A stretch of DNA of 64,000 nucleotides from Magnetospirillum sp. 64-120 (GCA_001898825.1 MKVK01000011.1:248001-312000); one strand, 5' to 3'; counted from the first letter of the stretch, positions 17,565 through 27,401 are shown. Translations and numbers: made by a program. The notes: generated by a model not told the origin, from the sequence alone.

Positions 17565-19787
17565 TCAGGTGAACTTGTTGGCGCGTGGGAAGCCGGTGGG
17601 CGGCAGGCGGCCGACCGAGGCGCGCTTACCCAGCCACGGGGTAAGGTCGCTTTCAGTGCGGGTGCGTTCCCCGCTCTTCCAAGTCAACCCCTCGGCCAGG
17701 TTGAACACCTTGATGTCGGCGACGCCGCCGTCACGATATTTCTGCAGCATGACGCCGCGGCCACGGGCCATGACCGGGATTTCTTCGGCCATGAACACCA
17801 GAAGCTTGCGGTTGTCGCCCAAGATGGCCACCGCGTCGCCTTCCGCCGGCAAGCAGATGGCGGCGGTTTCGCCGTCCCCCAAATTCAGCACGCTTTTGCC
17901 GGCCTTGGTCTGGGCCAGGACTTCCGCTTCCTCGACGATGAAACCGCGCCCGCCCGACGACGACAGCAGCAACTTTCGGCCCGGCTTGTGGGCGAAGATG
18001 GTCAACACCTCGGCTTCGTTGGCCATGTCGATCATCAGGCGCAGCGGCTCGCCGAAGCCACGGCCCGAGGGCAGCTTGTCGCCGCCGATGGTGTAGAAAC
18101 GGCCATCGGTGGTGAACACCAACAGCTTGTCGGTGGTCTCCGCCTTCAGCGCCAGCCGCAACTGGTCGCCTTCCTTGAACTTGATGGTGTCGAACTGGTC
18201 GGTATGGCCCTTCATGGCGCGAATCCAGCCCTTTTCCGACAGGATCAGGGTGATGGGTTCGCGCTCGACGAAGGCTTCGATGGGAACCACCACCGCCGAC
18301 GGCGCGTCGGCCAGTTCGGTACGGCGGTCGCCCAAAGGGGTGCCGGGGCCGAATGCCTTGCGGGTCTCGGCGATTTGCGCTGCGATGGTCGACCAGCGGC
18401 GGGCTTCGTCGGCCAGCAGGGCCTCCAGGTCGCCCTTCTCGGCGGTCAAGCCGTCGTGTTCCTTGCGGATCTCGAACTCTTCCAGCTTGCGCAAAGAGCG
18501 CAGGCGCATGTTCAGGATGGCTTCGGTCTGCGCTTCCGTAAGGCCGAAGGTGCGCATCATCACCTGCTTGGGCTCGTCTTCTTCGCGGATGATGCGGATG
18601 ACCTCGTCCAGGTTCAGATAGGCGACCAGATAGCCTTCCAGCACTTCCAGACGCTTGGCGATCTTTTCCAGGCGGAAGCGCGAACGGCGTTCCAGCACCT
18701 CCATGCGGTGGTCCAGGAAAGCCTGCAAAACCTGCTTCAAATCCATGACGCGCGGCACCGAATCGCGGTCCAGCACGTTCATGTTCAAAGAAATGCGCAC
18801 TTCCAGGTCGGTCTGACGGAACAACTGTTCCATCAGCATCTCGGCTTCCACCGTGCGGTTGCGCGGTTCCAACACCACGCGCACGTCTTCGGCAGATTCG
18901 TCGCGGATGTCGGCCAAAAGCGGCAGTTTCTTGTCGTTCAGCAACTCGGCGATCTTTTCGATCACCTTGGATTTCTGCACCTGATAGGGAATTTCGGTGA
19001 CCACGATCTGATAAAGGCCGTGGCTCAGCTTTTCGACTTCCCATTTGGCCCGCAGACGAAAGGCGCCGCGACCGGTGCGATAGGCTTCCAGAATGGCCGG
19101 GCGGCTTTCCACCAGCATGCCGCCGGTGGGGAAGTCCGGGCCGGGGATATGCTCGACCAGGGCGTCCACCACGCAATCGGGGTGCTTGATCAGGTGGTCC
19201 AGGGCGTTGCAGATCTCGCCCACATTGTGCGGCGGAATGTTGGTGGCCATGCCGACGGCGATACCGGCGGCGCCATTGGCCAACAGATTGGGGAAAGCCG
19301 CCGGCATGACCAGCGGTTCTTCTTCCGACCCGTCATAGGTGGGACGGAAATCCACCGTGTCGTCGTCGAGGTTTTCCATCAGCGCGGCGGCGACGGCGGT
19401 CAGCTTGGCCTCGGTGTATCGCATGGCGGCGGCGTTGTCGCCGTCGATATTGCCGAAATTGCCCTGGCCTTCCACCAGCGGATAGCGCACGGCGAAATCC
19501 TGGGCCAGACGGACCATGGCGTCGTAGACCGACATGTCGCCATGGGGGTGGTACTTGCCGATGACGTCACCGACGACGCGGGCGCATTTCTTGAAACCGC
19601 CTTCCGGGTCCAGCTTCAACTGCCGCATGGCGAACAGCAGGCGGCGATGCACCGGCTTCAGGCCGTCGCGCACGTCGGGCAGCGAACGCGAGACGATGGT
19701 GGACATGGCATAGGCGAGATAACGCTCGCCCAACGCCTCGGACAGCGAGGTGTCGCGCACGTCACCGTTATAGGCGGGTTCAGTCAT
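17565..19787 (-). CDS. parC: DNA topoisomerase IV subunit A
   Basis: The 740-residue type IIA topoisomerase A subunit decatenates chromosomes with ParE. It has [20 protein letters not shown], the catalytic tyrosine Tyr124 in [10 protein letters not shown], and C-terminal beta-propeller-like repeats shorter than those of GyrA. The quinolone region reads [11 protein letters not shown]: methionine (Met85) stands where Escherichia coli ParC has Ser80, and aspartate (Asp89) where it has Glu84. The start at 19787 has TAGGAATT upstream, and the recO stop is 8 bp before it. Assignment as ParC rather than GyrA rests on length and neighbours. Confidence 0.93.
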   Translation of the reverse strand: MTEPAYNGDVRDTSLSEALGERYLAYAMSTIVSRSLPDVRDGLKPVHRRLLFAMRQLKLDPEGGFKKCARVVGDVIGKYHPHGDMSVYDAMVRLAQDFAVRYPLVEGQGNFGNIDGDNAAAMRYTEAKLTAVAAALMENLDDDTVDFRPTYDGSEEEPLVMPAAFPNLLANGAAGIAVGMATNIPPHNVGEICNALDHLIKHPDCVVDALVEHIPGPDFPTGGMLVESRPAILEAYRTGRGAFRLRAKWEVEKLSHGLYQIVVTEIPYQVQKSKVIEKIAELLNDKKLPLLADIRDESAEDVRVVLEPRNRTVEAEMLMEQLFRQTDLEVRISLNMNVLDRDSVPRVMDLKQVLQAFLDHRMEVLERRSRFRLEKIAKRLEVLEGYLVAYLNLDEVIRIIREEDEPKQVMMRTFGLTEAQTEAILNMRLRSLRKLEEFEIRKEHDGLTAEKGDLEALLADEARRWSTIAAQIAETRKAFGPGTPLGDRRTELADAPSAVVVPIEAFVEREPITLILSEKGWIRAMKGHTDQFDTIKFKEGDQLRLALKAETTDKLLVFTTDGRFYTIGGDKLPSGRGFGEPLRLMIDMANEAEVLTIFAHKPGRKLLLSSSGGRGFIVEEAEVLAQTKAGKSVLNLGDGETAAICLPAEGDAVAILGDNRKLLVFMAEEIPVMARGRGVMLQKYRDGGVADIKVFNLAEGLTWKSGERTRTESDLTPWLGKRASVGRLPPTGFPRANKFT

Positions 19788-19795
19788 GACAATTC

Positions 19796-20539
19796 CTAAA
19801 ACTTGGACCCAGGGAGTGTAGTCGATGACCGGAAACGGTCAACCAGTCGCGTGCGCGCCGCCGGCATGGCCTTGTGGTGGCTTCCCAGGACGTGGCGTTC
19901 CAGGAAATAGCCGGTCAGGTCCAGGCCGTCGGCGATGTCCGTCCCCTGCCCCTCTTGTCCGTCCAGAAGAAAAGCCGGCAGTTTCAAAAGCTTGTGGGCG
20001 TAGGGTTGGCCGGCCTGGGCCGAGACCGCCCGGGCCGATTTGGGGCTGACATAGACCAGGTTTTCGGTGGAACCGGTGGCGGCACAGGATGACAGATCCA
20101 AGCCAAAGCCCAGATCGCGCAACAGCGCCAGTTCCCAATGCACGTAGACGCTGGGCCAGGACGGTGCCGCCATGGCTTCCAACAGGGCGTTCAGCGCTTC
20201 GAAGACCGGGGCATGGGGCTGACGTTCGGGAAGCGCCGCTTCACATAACGCACAGGCCGCCCCCAGGGCGGCCAGGCGGGTGGCGTCATCCAGGTGTTGG
20301 GCGGAATGGGCGGCGGCCAGTTCCAGCCGATAGGTACCCAGATGGTCTTCCAGCCGGCCACGCCATACCGCCTGTACGGTATTTCCCGGCTGCAGCACCG
20401 GCCGCAACGCCTTGCCGGCGCCCCCGGGGACCATGCCGGGATGGCGGCCATGGTGGCGGGTCAGCAAGGACGCCACCACCCCGCTTTCCCCCAATTTCCG
20501 GGCCGACAGGACAATGGCGTCGTCGGTCCATTCGCTCAC
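19796..20539 (-). CDS. recO: DNA repair protein RecO
   Basis: The 247-residue protein has the RecO N-terminal OB-fold pattern ([20 protein letters not shown], then [11 protein letters not shown]) and a helical C-terminal part with the [13 protein letters not shown] motif. RecO helps RecR load RecA onto SSB-coated single strands in gap repair. It starts with GTG at 20539, embedded in the stop of the small membrane-protein gene upstream (GTGA overlap), so its translation is probably coupled to that gene. parC follows 8 bp later. recO after era is the usual alphaproteobacterial order. Confidence 0.93.
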   Translation of the reverse strand: MSEWTDDAIVLSARKLGESGVVASLLTRHHGRHPGMVPGGAGKALRPVLQPGNTVQAVWRGRLEDHLGTYRLELAAAHSAQHLDDATRLAALGAACALCEAALPERQPHAPVFEALNALLEAMAAPSWPSVYVHWELALLRDLGFGLDLSSCAATGSTENLVYVSPKSARAVSAQAGQPYAHKLLKLPAFLLDGQEGQGTDIADGLDLTGYFLERHVLGSHHKAMPAARTRLVDRFRSSTTLPGSKF

Positions 20540-20745
20540 AGGAAGCTCACCATGGTCAACCCGGCGCCGATGGCGGCCAGAACAATACCGGCCACCGCCA
20601 CCGGCACCGCCCAGCGTTCCAAGGGGGGGGAATCCTCCAACGCCTCGGCGTTCCAGGCCCCCTTGCGGATACGGTGCTGCAGCACCGCCACCAACAGCAG
20701 GGTGCCGATCCAGATCAACAAAACGCCGATGCCACGAATGCTCAT
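20536..20745 (-). CDS. Small two-helix membrane protein coupled to recO, function unknown
   Basis: The 69-residue product has two predicted membrane helices, at about residues 4-20 (IGVLLIWIGTLLLVAVL) and 48-68, joined by a charged loop (RIRKGAWNAEALEDSPPLER). I do not recognise the family. The ATG at 20745 lies 19 bp after the era stop, and the gene ends in a GTGA overlap with recO. Its codon use matches the neighbours. A longer open frame on the same strand reaches into era, but that part is out of phase with the real gene and is not used. Confidence 0.75.
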   Translation of the reverse strand: MSIRGIGVLLIWIGTLLLVAVLQHRIRKGAWNAEALEDSPPLERWAVPVAVAGIVLAAIGAGLTMVSFL

Positions 20746-20764
20746 GGGATCAGGGTGACCCGGC

Positions 20765-21676
20765 CTAGACGTCGAAGTCCAGTCCCATTTCGTTGTAATG
20801 GCCGCGCTTTTCCTGCCAATCCTCGCGCACCTTGACGTGCAGGAACAGATGGACCCGGCGTTCCAGCAGGGCCTCCAACTCCTCGCGGGCGGCGGCGCCG
20901 ATGGCCTTGATCTGATGGCCAGCCTTGCCGACGACGATGGCCTTCTGGCCGTCGCGCTGCACATAGATCACCTGGTCGATGCGGGCCGAGCCGTCTTCAC
21001 GTTCTTCCCACTTCTCGGTTTCCACCGTCAGCGCATAAGGCAGTTCCTCGTGCAGCTGGATGAAGGCCTTCTCGCGGGTGATCTCGGCGGCCAGCATGCG
21101 CTGCGGCAGGTCGGAAACCTCGTCCTCGGGATACATCCACGGGCCCAGCGGCATGCGTTCCACCAGCACCTTGTTCAGTTCTTCCAAACCGCTGCCCTTC
21201 AGCGCCGAAATCATGAAGACATCGCTGAAGATGCCTTCTTCATGCAATTCGGCGGTCAGCTTCAGCAGCTTTTCCTTTTTGACCGCGTCTACCTTGTTCA
21301 GCACCAAAATGGCTTGGCGCCCGGCTTTCTTCAGCTTGTCGATGATGGCGCGGGTGTCGTCGTCGATGCCGCGGTTGGAATCGATCACCAGACAGATGAC
21401 CTCGGCGTCGTCGGCACCCATCCAGGCGGCGGCGACCATGGCGCGGTCCAGACGGCGCTTGGGCTGGAAGATACCGGGGGTGTCGACCAGGATCACCTGG
21501 GCCGGGCCGGCCATCAGGATGCCCAACACCCTGAAACGGGTGGTCTGCACCTTGGGCGAGACGATGGACACCTTGGTGCCGACCAGGGCGTTGGTCAGGG
21601 TCGACTTGCCGGCGTTGGGAGCACCGACGATGGCCACGTAGCCGCAGCGCTTCTCGTTTTCGGGCACCTCGGTCAT
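20765..21676 (-). CDS. era: GTPase Era
   Basis: The 303-residue GTPase binds the 3' end of 16S rRNA and acts in 30S subunit maturation. G1 is GAPNAGKST (residues 18-26), G3 is DTPG, and G4 is NKVD. The C-terminal KH domain has the pattern KAIVVGKAGHQIKAIG. The start overlaps the rnc stop (ATGA), so RNase III and Era, both rRNA maturation factors, are translated together. All motifs are intact. Confidence 0.97.
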   Translation of the reverse strand: MTEVPENEKRCGYVAIVGAPNAGKSTLTNALVGTKVSIVSPKVQTTRFRVLGILMAGPAQVILVDTPGIFQPKRRLDRAMVAAAWMGADDAEVICLVIDSNRGIDDDTRAIIDKLKKAGRQAILVLNKVDAVKKEKLLKLTAELHEEGIFSDVFMISALKGSGLEELNKVLVERMPLGPWMYPEDEVSDLPQRMLAAEITREKAFIQLHEELPYALTVETEKWEEREDGSARIDQVIYVQRDGQKAIVVGKAGHQIKAIGAAAREELEALLERRVHLFLHVKVREDWQEKRGHYNEMGLDFDV

Positions 21677-22368
21677 TGGTTTACCTTTTCTAGCATGGCA
21701 AGGGCGGCGGCTTGTTCGGCCACCCGCTTGGAGCTTCCTTTTCCGTTGGCCGGATCAACGCCTTCGACGCTGACCTGGACCACGAAAACCGGATCATGGG
21801 GCGGCCCATCCTGACCGACCACGGTGTAAGAGGGCAAGGGTTTGCCCAGGCCTTGGGCCCATTCCTGCAGCGCCGTCTTGGCATCCTTGGGCGGCTTGCT
21901 CACCGCATCCATCAACGGTGTCCACAAACGCCGCACAAAGACCGCCGACGGCGCGAAACCGGCATCGGCGTAAAGCGCGCCGATCACCGCTTCGCAGGCG
22001 TCGGCCAGAATGCCGGGATTGTTGCGCCCGCCCGATTCGTTTTCGCCCTTGGCCAGGGTCAGACAGGCCGGCAGACCGATCTGATGCGCCACTTCCGCCA
22101 GGGTTTCGCGGCGCACCAAGGCAGCATGGCGCTTGGCCAGATCGCCTTCGGCTTCGGTGGGGAAACGCTGGAACAGCATTTCCGCCACCACCAGCCCCAG
22201 AACCCGGTCGCCCAGGAATTCCAACCGTTCATAGGGCATGCCACCCTTGCCCTTGGCGCTGCGCCCCTTGGCCGCTGACGGATGGGTCAGGGCGTGGCCC
22301 AGCAATTCAGGTTGGGCGAAATCATGGCCCAATTGGCGGCACAGATGGTGGATCGGCCCTTCCGACAT
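21673..22368 (-). CDS. rnc: Ribonuclease III
   Basis: The 231-residue protein has an N-terminal endonuclease domain with the signature YERLEFLGDRVLGLV and the second acidic motif DACEAVIGALY. A C-terminal double-stranded RNA-binding domain follows. It cleaves rRNA precursors and other double-stranded RNA. The stop overlaps era and the start lies 3 bp after the lepB stop, which indicates a lepB-rnc-era transcript. Length and catalytic residues are normal. Confidence 0.97.
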   Translation of the reverse strand: MSEGPIHHLCRQLGHDFAQPELLGHALTHPSAAKGRSAKGKGGMPYERLEFLGDRVLGLVVAEMLFQRFPTEAEGDLAKRHAALVRRETLAEVAHQIGLPACLTLAKGENESGGRNNPGILADACEAVIGALYADAGFAPSAVFVRRLWTPLMDAVSKPPKDAKTALQEWAQGLGKPLPSYTVVGQDGPPHDPVFVVQVSVEGVDPANGKGSSKRVAEQAAALAMLEKVNQ

Positions 22369-22371
22369 GGC

Positions 22372-23169
22372 TTAGTCGATACCGTTCAAGAGACGCTTGA
22401 AGCGAATGGCCCATGGCCACTTCCACACTTCCCACAGCGCCGCCGAACCGTCGCCCGAGAAGAAGATGATCTCGGCACGCCCCACCAGACGGTCGGCGGG
22501 CACATAGCCGACTTCGTCCAAAAAGCGGGAATCGGCGGAATTGTCGCGGTTGTCGCCCATCATGAAATAATGGCCGGCGGGGACGTGGTATTCCGGGGTG
22601 TTGTCGGCCAGACCGTTGTCGCCCTGGAATTCGATGATGTTGTGGGTGCGGCCCTCGGGCAGGGTTTCGACATATTGCGGAGCCCGCATGATGTTGCCCT
22701 CGCGGGTGACTTCGACGAAATCCTCGACCCGTTCGCGCTTCACCGCCTGACCGTTGATGTGCAGGACGCCGCCGGTCACCTGAATGGTGTCGCCGGGCAG
22801 GCCGATGACCCGCTTGATGTAGTCGACCATTTCCTTGACCGGACGGCCTTGCGCGTCCAGCACTGGTCGGCCCAAGGCGTCACGCTTGGACACCCAGACC
22901 TTGAACACCACCACGTCGCCCCGCGCCGGCATGCTTTCCAGGATACGGCCGCCTTCGGGTCCCATGCTGAAGGGCATGGAATGGCGCGAATAGCCATAGG
23001 CGTATTTGGACACGAACAGATAGTCGCCGATCAGCAATGTGGGAATCATGGATCCCGACGGAATGTTGAACGGCTCGAAGGCCACGGTCCGCACGAAGCC
23101 GGCGATCAGCATGGCGATCAGAACCGTCTTGATGGTTTCCCAGGTTCCCCCGGCTTTTGCTCGCGACAT
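22372..23169 (-). CDS. lepB: Signal peptidase I
   Basis: The 265-residue inner-membrane peptidase has one N-terminal helix (residues 13-30). The catalytic serine is Ser40 in PSGSMIPTL. The general-base lysine lies in DYIKRVIGLPGD, and box E reads MGDNRDNSADSR. It removes signal peptides from proteins exported by Sec and Tat. An AT-rich stretch just upstream (about 23187-23215) may hold a promoter. The usual acpS gene between pdxJ and lepB is absent; only 95 bp separate them. Confidence 0.97.
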   Translation of the reverse strand: MSRAKAGGTWETIKTVLIAMLIAGFVRTVAFEPFNIPSGSMIPTLLIGDYLFVSKYAYGYSRHSMPFSMGPEGGRILESMPARGDVVVFKVWVSKRDALGRPVLDAQGRPVKEMVDYIKRVIGLPGDTIQVTGGVLHINGQAVKRERVEDFVEVTREGNIMRAPQYVETLPEGRTHNIIEFQGDNGLADNTPEYHVPAGHYFMMGDNRDNSADSRFLDEVGYVPADRLVGRAEIIFFSGDGSAALWEVWKWPWAIRFKRLLNGID

Positions 23170-23264
23170 GAAAAAAACCGCCTAAGCTGTTAAGTTATAT
23201 TGATATTTAAACAATCGGCGCAACTGCGCGGACGGCGCGAGGAAACCAGCCCCGCACGGCGCTG

Positions 23265-24008
23265 TCAAGGCCGATGCCGGGCCTCGTCCATCAACTGGCG
23301 CATATGGCGCATCGAGGCTTCGAAACCGACGAAAATGGCCTCGCCCACCAGGAAATGACCGATGTTGAGTTCAGCGATGGTGGGGATGGCGGCGATGGGC
23401 TTGACCGTGTCATAGGACAGGCCATGGCCGGCATGGCATTCCAGGCCGATGGCAGCCGCATGGGCGGCGGCCTCGACGATGCGGGCCAGCTCGCGGTCGC
23501 GTTCCGCCCCCGTATGGTCGCAATAGGCCCCGGTATGCAGCTCCACCACCGGGGCGCCGATTTCCAGGGACGCATCCAGTTGGCGCGGGTCGGCCTCGAT
23601 GAACATGGACACGCGGATGCCGGCTTCCACCAGCTTGTGCACCAGCGGGCGCAGGCGTTCCTTGCCCCCGGCCACGTCCAGGCCGCCTTCGGTGGTGCGT
23701 TCCTCGCGCCGTTCGGGAACGATGCAGGCGGCGTGCGGACGGTGCCTCAGGGCGATGGCCACCATTTCCTCGGTGGCCGCCATTTCGAAGTTCAGCGGCA
23801 GGGTGATTTCATTGGCCAGGCGGGCGATGTCGTTGTCGGCGATGTGACGACGGTCTTCGCGCAAATGGGCGGTGATGCCGTCGGCACCGGCGGCGGCGGC
23901 CATGTGGGCGGCACGCACCGGATCGGGGTGCAGACCACCCCGGGCGTTACGGATGGTGGCGACGTGGTCGATGTTCACGCCAAGGCGCAAGACGGACATT
24001 TCAGACAT
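23265..24008 (-). CDS. pdxJ: Pyridoxine 5'-phosphate synthase
   Basis: The 247-residue TIM-barrel enzyme condenses 1-deoxyxylulose 5-phosphate with 3-amino-2-oxopropyl phosphate in vitamin B6 synthesis. Family motifs are [40 protein letters not shown] and GHGLSYDTV. Two ATGs three codons apart (24008, 23999) are possible starts; the first is used. The gene follows rsh by 12 bp. Confidence 0.97.
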   Translation of the reverse strand: MSEMSVLRLGVNIDHVATIRNARGGLHPDPVRAAHMAAAAGADGITAHLREDRRHIADNDIARLANEITLPLNFEMAATEEMVAIALRHRPHAACIVPERREERTTEGGLDVAGGKERLRPLVHKLVEAGIRVSMFIEADPRQLDASLEIGAPVVELHTGAYCDHTGAERDRELARIVEAAAHAAAIGLECHAGHGLSYDTVKPIAAIPTIAELNIGHFLVGEAIFVGFEASMRHMRQLMDEARHRP

Positions 24009-24020
24009 TCCCGGAAAAGG

Positions 24021-26177
24021 CTAGTTGCGGGCGCGTTCCACCGACGAGATGGACGGCGTGGCCCGCAGGGCAGCGATGACGTTGGTCAGATGCTTGACGT
24101 CGCGCACCTCGATGTCGATCAGCATCTCGAAGAACTCGGTGGTGCGGTTGGTGATCTTCAGGTTGGTGATGTTGCCCACGTTCTTGGCGATCACCGTGGT
24201 CACCGTGGACAGCGCGCCGGGTTCGTTGGCGACCACCAGATCGACACGGCCCACATGGGCGGCGCCGTCGGTTTCATCCCACGAGATGTCCAGCCAGCGT
24301 TCCGGCGTCTCGGCATATTGTTCCAGGTTCTCGCAATCGATGGTGTGGACGGTCACGCCCTTGCCGGTGCTGACGATGCCGACGATGCGATCGCCGGGCA
24401 GCGGATGGCAGCAGCCGGCGAAATGCATGGCCATGCCGGGGATCAGCCCCTTGATGGGCACCGCATGCCCCTTGTCGCGCTTGCTGGGCGCTGTCTTGTT
24501 GCCATGGGCCAGCAGCACCACGTTGTCGGCGTGCTGGGCCGGGCTGGCCTTCAGCTCGGGATAGACCTGCTGGACCACTTCCTTGCCGGTCAGCGTCCCC
24601 TCGCCCACATCGGCGATCAGGTCGTCGACGCTGGGCGCCTTGAAGATCTTCAAGACGCCTTCCAGCGCCTTGTCGGTCAGATCATAGCCTTCCTGACGGA
24701 AGGCACGGACCAGGATGGCACGGCCCAGGTCGATGTACTGGGCCCGCTGCTGGGTGCGGACGAAACGGCGGATACGGGCCCGGGCCTTGCCGGAAACGAC
24801 AAAGCGTTCCCAGGTGGGATTGGGGGTCTGGGCCTTGGAGGTGATGATTTCGACCTGATCGCCGTTATGCAGCCTGGATCGCAACGGCATGATGCGGCCG
24901 TTGATCTTGGCGCCGACACAGGTATCGCCGACCTCGGAGTGCACCGCATAGGCGAAATCAACCGGGGTGGCGCCCGACGGCAAGGAAATCAGGTCGCCCT
25001 TGGGGGTGAAACAGAACACCTGGTCCTGGAACATCTCAAGCTTGGTGTGTTCCAGGAATTCCTCGGGGTTCGAGGCGTGTTCCAGGATGTCCAGAAGCTC
25101 GCGCAGCCAGCGGTATTGACGGCCGTCGGTCTGACGGCTGCCGCCCTGCTTGTATTTCCAATGGGCGGCGACGCCCAGTTCCGAGACTTCGTGCATCTCG
25201 TGGGTGCGAATCTGCACCTCGATGCGGTGACGTTCCGGGCCGAAGACGCCGGTGTGCAAGGACCGATATCCGTTGGGTTTCGGCGTCGAGATGTAGTCCT
25301 TGAAGCGGTTGGGCACCATGGGATACTTGGAATGGATGACGCCCAGCGCCCGATAGCAGTCCTCGATGTTGTCGACGGCGACGCGGAACGCCATGATGTC
25401 GGACAATTGCTCGAAGCCGACATTCTTGCGCTGCATCTTCAGCCAGATGGAATAAGGCGTCTTTTCACGCCCCGACACTGTCGCCTTGACGCCCGCTTCC
25501 TCCAGCGTCTTGCGCAATTCTTCCAAGATGCGGCCGATCAGGTCGCCGCCCTGTTCGCGCAGGAAATTCAGCCGGGCGATGATCGAGCCGCGTGCGTCAC
25601 CGTGCAATTCGGTGAAGGCCAGGTCTTCCAGCTCCATCTTCATTTCCTGCATGCCGATGCGTTCGGCCAGCGGAGCATAGATTTCCATGGTCTCAAGCGC
25701 GATGCGGCGGCGCTTGTCGGGATTCTTGATGAAATGCAGGGTCCGCATGTTGTGCACACGGTCGGCCAGCTTGACCAGCAGGACGCGGATGTCCTCGCTC
25801 ATGGCCAGGACCAGCTTGCGCAGGTTTTCCGCCTGCTTGGCGTGGTCGGACTGCATCTCGATGCGCGACAGCTTGGTGACGCCGTCCACCAGACGGCCGA
25901 TTTCCACCCCGAACATCTTGTCGATGTCTTCCTGGGTGGCCGGCGTGTCCTCGATGGTGTCGTGCAACAGCGCGGTGATGATGGACGCGCTGTCCAGTCG
26001 GTACTTGGTCAGAATACCGGCGACTTCGATGGGATGGGAAAAATAAGGGTCGCCCGAGGCCCGCAATTGCGAGCCGTGCATCTTCATGGCGAAGACATAG
26101 GCGCGGTTTATGGCGTCTTCGTCCGCGGCAGGGTCGTAGGATTTGACCCGCTCGACCAGTTCGAATTGACGCATCAT
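24021..26177 (-). CDS. rsh: Bifunctional (p)ppGpp synthetase/hydrolase, Rsh/SpoT type
   Basis: The 718-residue protein makes and degrades the stringent-response alarmone. The hydrolase domain keeps its metal site, with His72-Asp73 in LLHDTIEDT. The synthetase domain has RFKDYISTPKPNGYRSLH near residue 290, and the RxKD form is typical of bifunctional enzymes. TGS (VFCFTPKGDLISLPSGATP) and C-terminal ACT domains follow. The start is placed at 26177, after AGGAGGTG at good spacing; the longer upstream frame is discarded. rpoZ precedes it with a 93-bp gap that contains a stable hairpin. Confidence 0.97.
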   Translation of the reverse strand: MMRQFELVERVKSYDPAADEDAINRAYVFAMKMHGSQLRASGDPYFSHPIEVAGILTKYRLDSASIITALLHDTIEDTPATQEDIDKMFGVEIGRLVDGVTKLSRIEMQSDHAKQAENLRKLVLAMSEDIRVLLVKLADRVHNMRTLHFIKNPDKRRRIALETMEIYAPLAERIGMQEMKMELEDLAFTELHGDARGSIIARLNFLREQGGDLIGRILEELRKTLEEAGVKATVSGREKTPYSIWLKMQRKNVGFEQLSDIMAFRVAVDNIEDCYRALGVIHSKYPMVPNRFKDYISTPKPNGYRSLHTGVFGPERHRIEVQIRTHEMHEVSELGVAAHWKYKQGGSRQTDGRQYRWLRELLDILEHASNPEEFLEHTKLEMFQDQVFCFTPKGDLISLPSGATPVDFAYAVHSEVGDTCVGAKINGRIMPLRSRLHNGDQVEIITSKAQTPNPTWERFVVSGKARARIRRFVRTQQRAQYIDLGRAILVRAFRQEGYDLTDKALEGVLKIFKAPSVDDLIADVGEGTLTGKEVVQQVYPELKASPAQHADNVVLLAHGNKTAPSKRDKGHAVPIKGLIPGMAMHFAGCCHPLPGDRIVGIVSTGKGVTVHTIDCENLEQYAETPERWLDISWDETDGAAHVGRVDLVVANEPGALSTVTTVIAKNVGNITNLKITNRTTEFFEMLIDIEVRDVKHLTNVIAALRATPSISSVERARN

Positions 26178-26220
26178 CGGGTTGACACCTCCTGTCGGCG
26201 GCAACCCTTGGTCGCAGAAC

Positions 26221-26260
26221 GCGGCGGCTTATGGCTTGGGTTGCTTGCCATGGCCGCCGC
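26221..26260 (-). promoter_or_regulatory. Stable hairpin between rpoZ and rsh
   Basis: GCGGCGGC (26221-26228) pairs with GCCGCCGC (26253-26260). ATGGC (26231-26235) pairs with GCCAT (26247-26251) inside it, leaving an 11-nt loop. In the minus-strand message this lies 10-50 nt after the rpoZ stop and about 45 nt before the rsh start. No U-tract follows, so it is more likely an RNA processing or stability element than a terminator. Confidence 0.5.
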
Positions 26261-26270
26261 CTTCTTTGGA

Positions 26271-26657
26271 TTACTCGTCGCCGTCGGCCATTTCGCCCGA
26301 GAAATCCATGGGATCCTCGGTGACGCTCATGCCGCCTTCTTCCATGTCTTCGTCGGAAGCGATGTTCTCGAAGCCCATGTCGTTTTCCGGCATGAAGGCT
26401 TCCAGTTCGTCTTCCTCGGGCTCGTCGGCTTCGACGTGCTTTTGCAGACCCAGAACCAGCGAATTGCGCAGGTGATCCAGTTCCACGGTGTCTTCAGCGA
26501 TCTCGCGCAGCGCCACGACCGGATTCTTGTCGTTGTCGCGCTCGACGGTGATGTGGCCGCCGGTCGAGATGTCGCGGGCGCGCTGGGCGGCCACCAACAC
26601 CAGTTCAAAACGATTGGGGACCTTGATGACGCAATCTTCAACCGTAACGCGGGCCAT
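26271..26657 (-). CDS. rpoZ: RNA polymerase omega subunit with acidic tail
   Basis: The 128-residue protein starts [20 protein letters not shown] and continues VAAQRARDI and [11 protein letters not shown], the omega core that chaperones the beta' subunit and contributes to a ppGpp site. After about residue 72 comes a strongly acidic tail ([11 protein letters not shown], then SDEDMEEGG) that is longer than in E. coli omega (about 90 residues). ATG at 26657 follows AAGGAC; a longer frame upstream is rejected. The promoter at 26697-26726 is good. Position before rsh links transcription and the stringent response. Confidence 0.95.
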   Translation of the reverse strand: MARVTVEDCVIKVPNRFELVLVAAQRARDISTGGHITVERDNDKNPVVALREIAEDTVELDHLRNSLVLGLQKHVEADEPEEDELEAFMPENDMGFENIASDEDMEEGGMSVTEDPMDFSGEMADGDE

Positions 26658-26696
26658 GGACCGTCCTTCGAAATGTGCATGCGCAAAAGAGCATAG

Positions 26697-26726
26697 TTTA
26701 TATAGCGGCACCCCACCCGAAAGCAA
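26697..26726 (-). promoter_or_regulatory. Sigma-70-type promoter of rpoZ
   Basis: On the minus strand TTGCTT (26726-26721) is followed after 18 nt by TATAAA (26702-26697), about 40 nt upstream of the rpoZ ATG. It probably drives rpoZ and rsh and may extend into the pdxJ-to-parC block. Confidence 0.55.
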
Positions 26727-26831
26727 GTCCCCAAGGCCTGCCCCGCCATGCTTTGTTGTTGCGTCGGCAAGGCAGCCCCCCTACCCTGTGCCCATACTTC
26801 TCAAACCATTTGTTTTGAAATCGAGACGACC

Positions 26832-27401
26832 ATGACTTTTTACGATTCCGAACGCGTCGGCCTGTTCATCGACGGCTCGAACCTTTATGCCGCCGCCAAG
26901 GCCTTGGGCTTCGACATCGACTACAAGAAGCTGCTGAAGCACTTCGCCAGCGAAGGCCGGCTGATCCGCGCCTTCTATTACACCGCCTTGATGGAAGACC
27001 AGGAATACTCCCCTCTGCGCCCGCTGATCGATTGGCTGGATTACAACGGTTACACCATGGTCACCAAGCCGACCAAGGAATTCACCGACGCCACCGGGCG
27101 GCGCAAGATCAAGGGCAACATGGACATCGAACTGGCCATCGACGTCATGGAAATGGCCCCGCATCTGGATCACGTGGTGCTGTTCTCGGGCGACGGCGAC
27201 TTCCGCCGCCTGGTGGAAGCGGTCCAGCGCAAGGGTGTGCGTGTCACAGTAGTGTCCACCGTGCGCTCGCAGCCGCCCATGGTGGCCGACGAATTGCGCC
27301 GCCAGGCCGATACCTTCCTGGAATTGTCCGAATTGCAATCGGTGATCGGCCGTGCCCCGCATCCGTCCCGTGACGACCGGGATTACGGGGACATCTTGTG
27401 A
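26832..27401 (+). CDS. NYN/LabA-type (DUF88) domain protein, putative nuclease
   Basis: The 189-residue protein is a NYN domain of the LabA/DUF88 group. VGLFIDGSNLYAAAKALG carries the first acidic residue, KGNMDIELAIDVMEMA the second, and VVLFSGDGDFRRLV the third and fourth. These form a PIN-like metal site usually linked to RNA cleavage. ATG at 26832 is chosen. The stop overlaps the GTG start of the uracil-DNA glycosylase (GTGA), so the two are made together. No target can be predicted. Confidence 0.88.
   Translation: MTFYDSERVGLFIDGSNLYAAAKALGFDIDYKKLLKHFASEGRLIRAFYYTALMEDQEYSPLRPLIDWLDYNGYTMVTKPTKEFTDATGRRKIKGNMDIELAIDVMEMAPHLDHVVLFSGDGDFRRLVEAVQRKGVRVTVVSTVRSQPPMVADELRRQADTFLELSELQSVIGRAPHPSRDDRDYGDIL

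Noticed and set aside
23274..26696. A very long open frame on the plus strand opposite pdxJ, rsh and rpoZ (over 1100 codons)
   Set aside because: It is antisense to three well-conserved genes. Its composition is rich in His, Gln, Gly and Asp, as expected when GC-rich codons are read on the opposite strand, and it has no recognisable domain.
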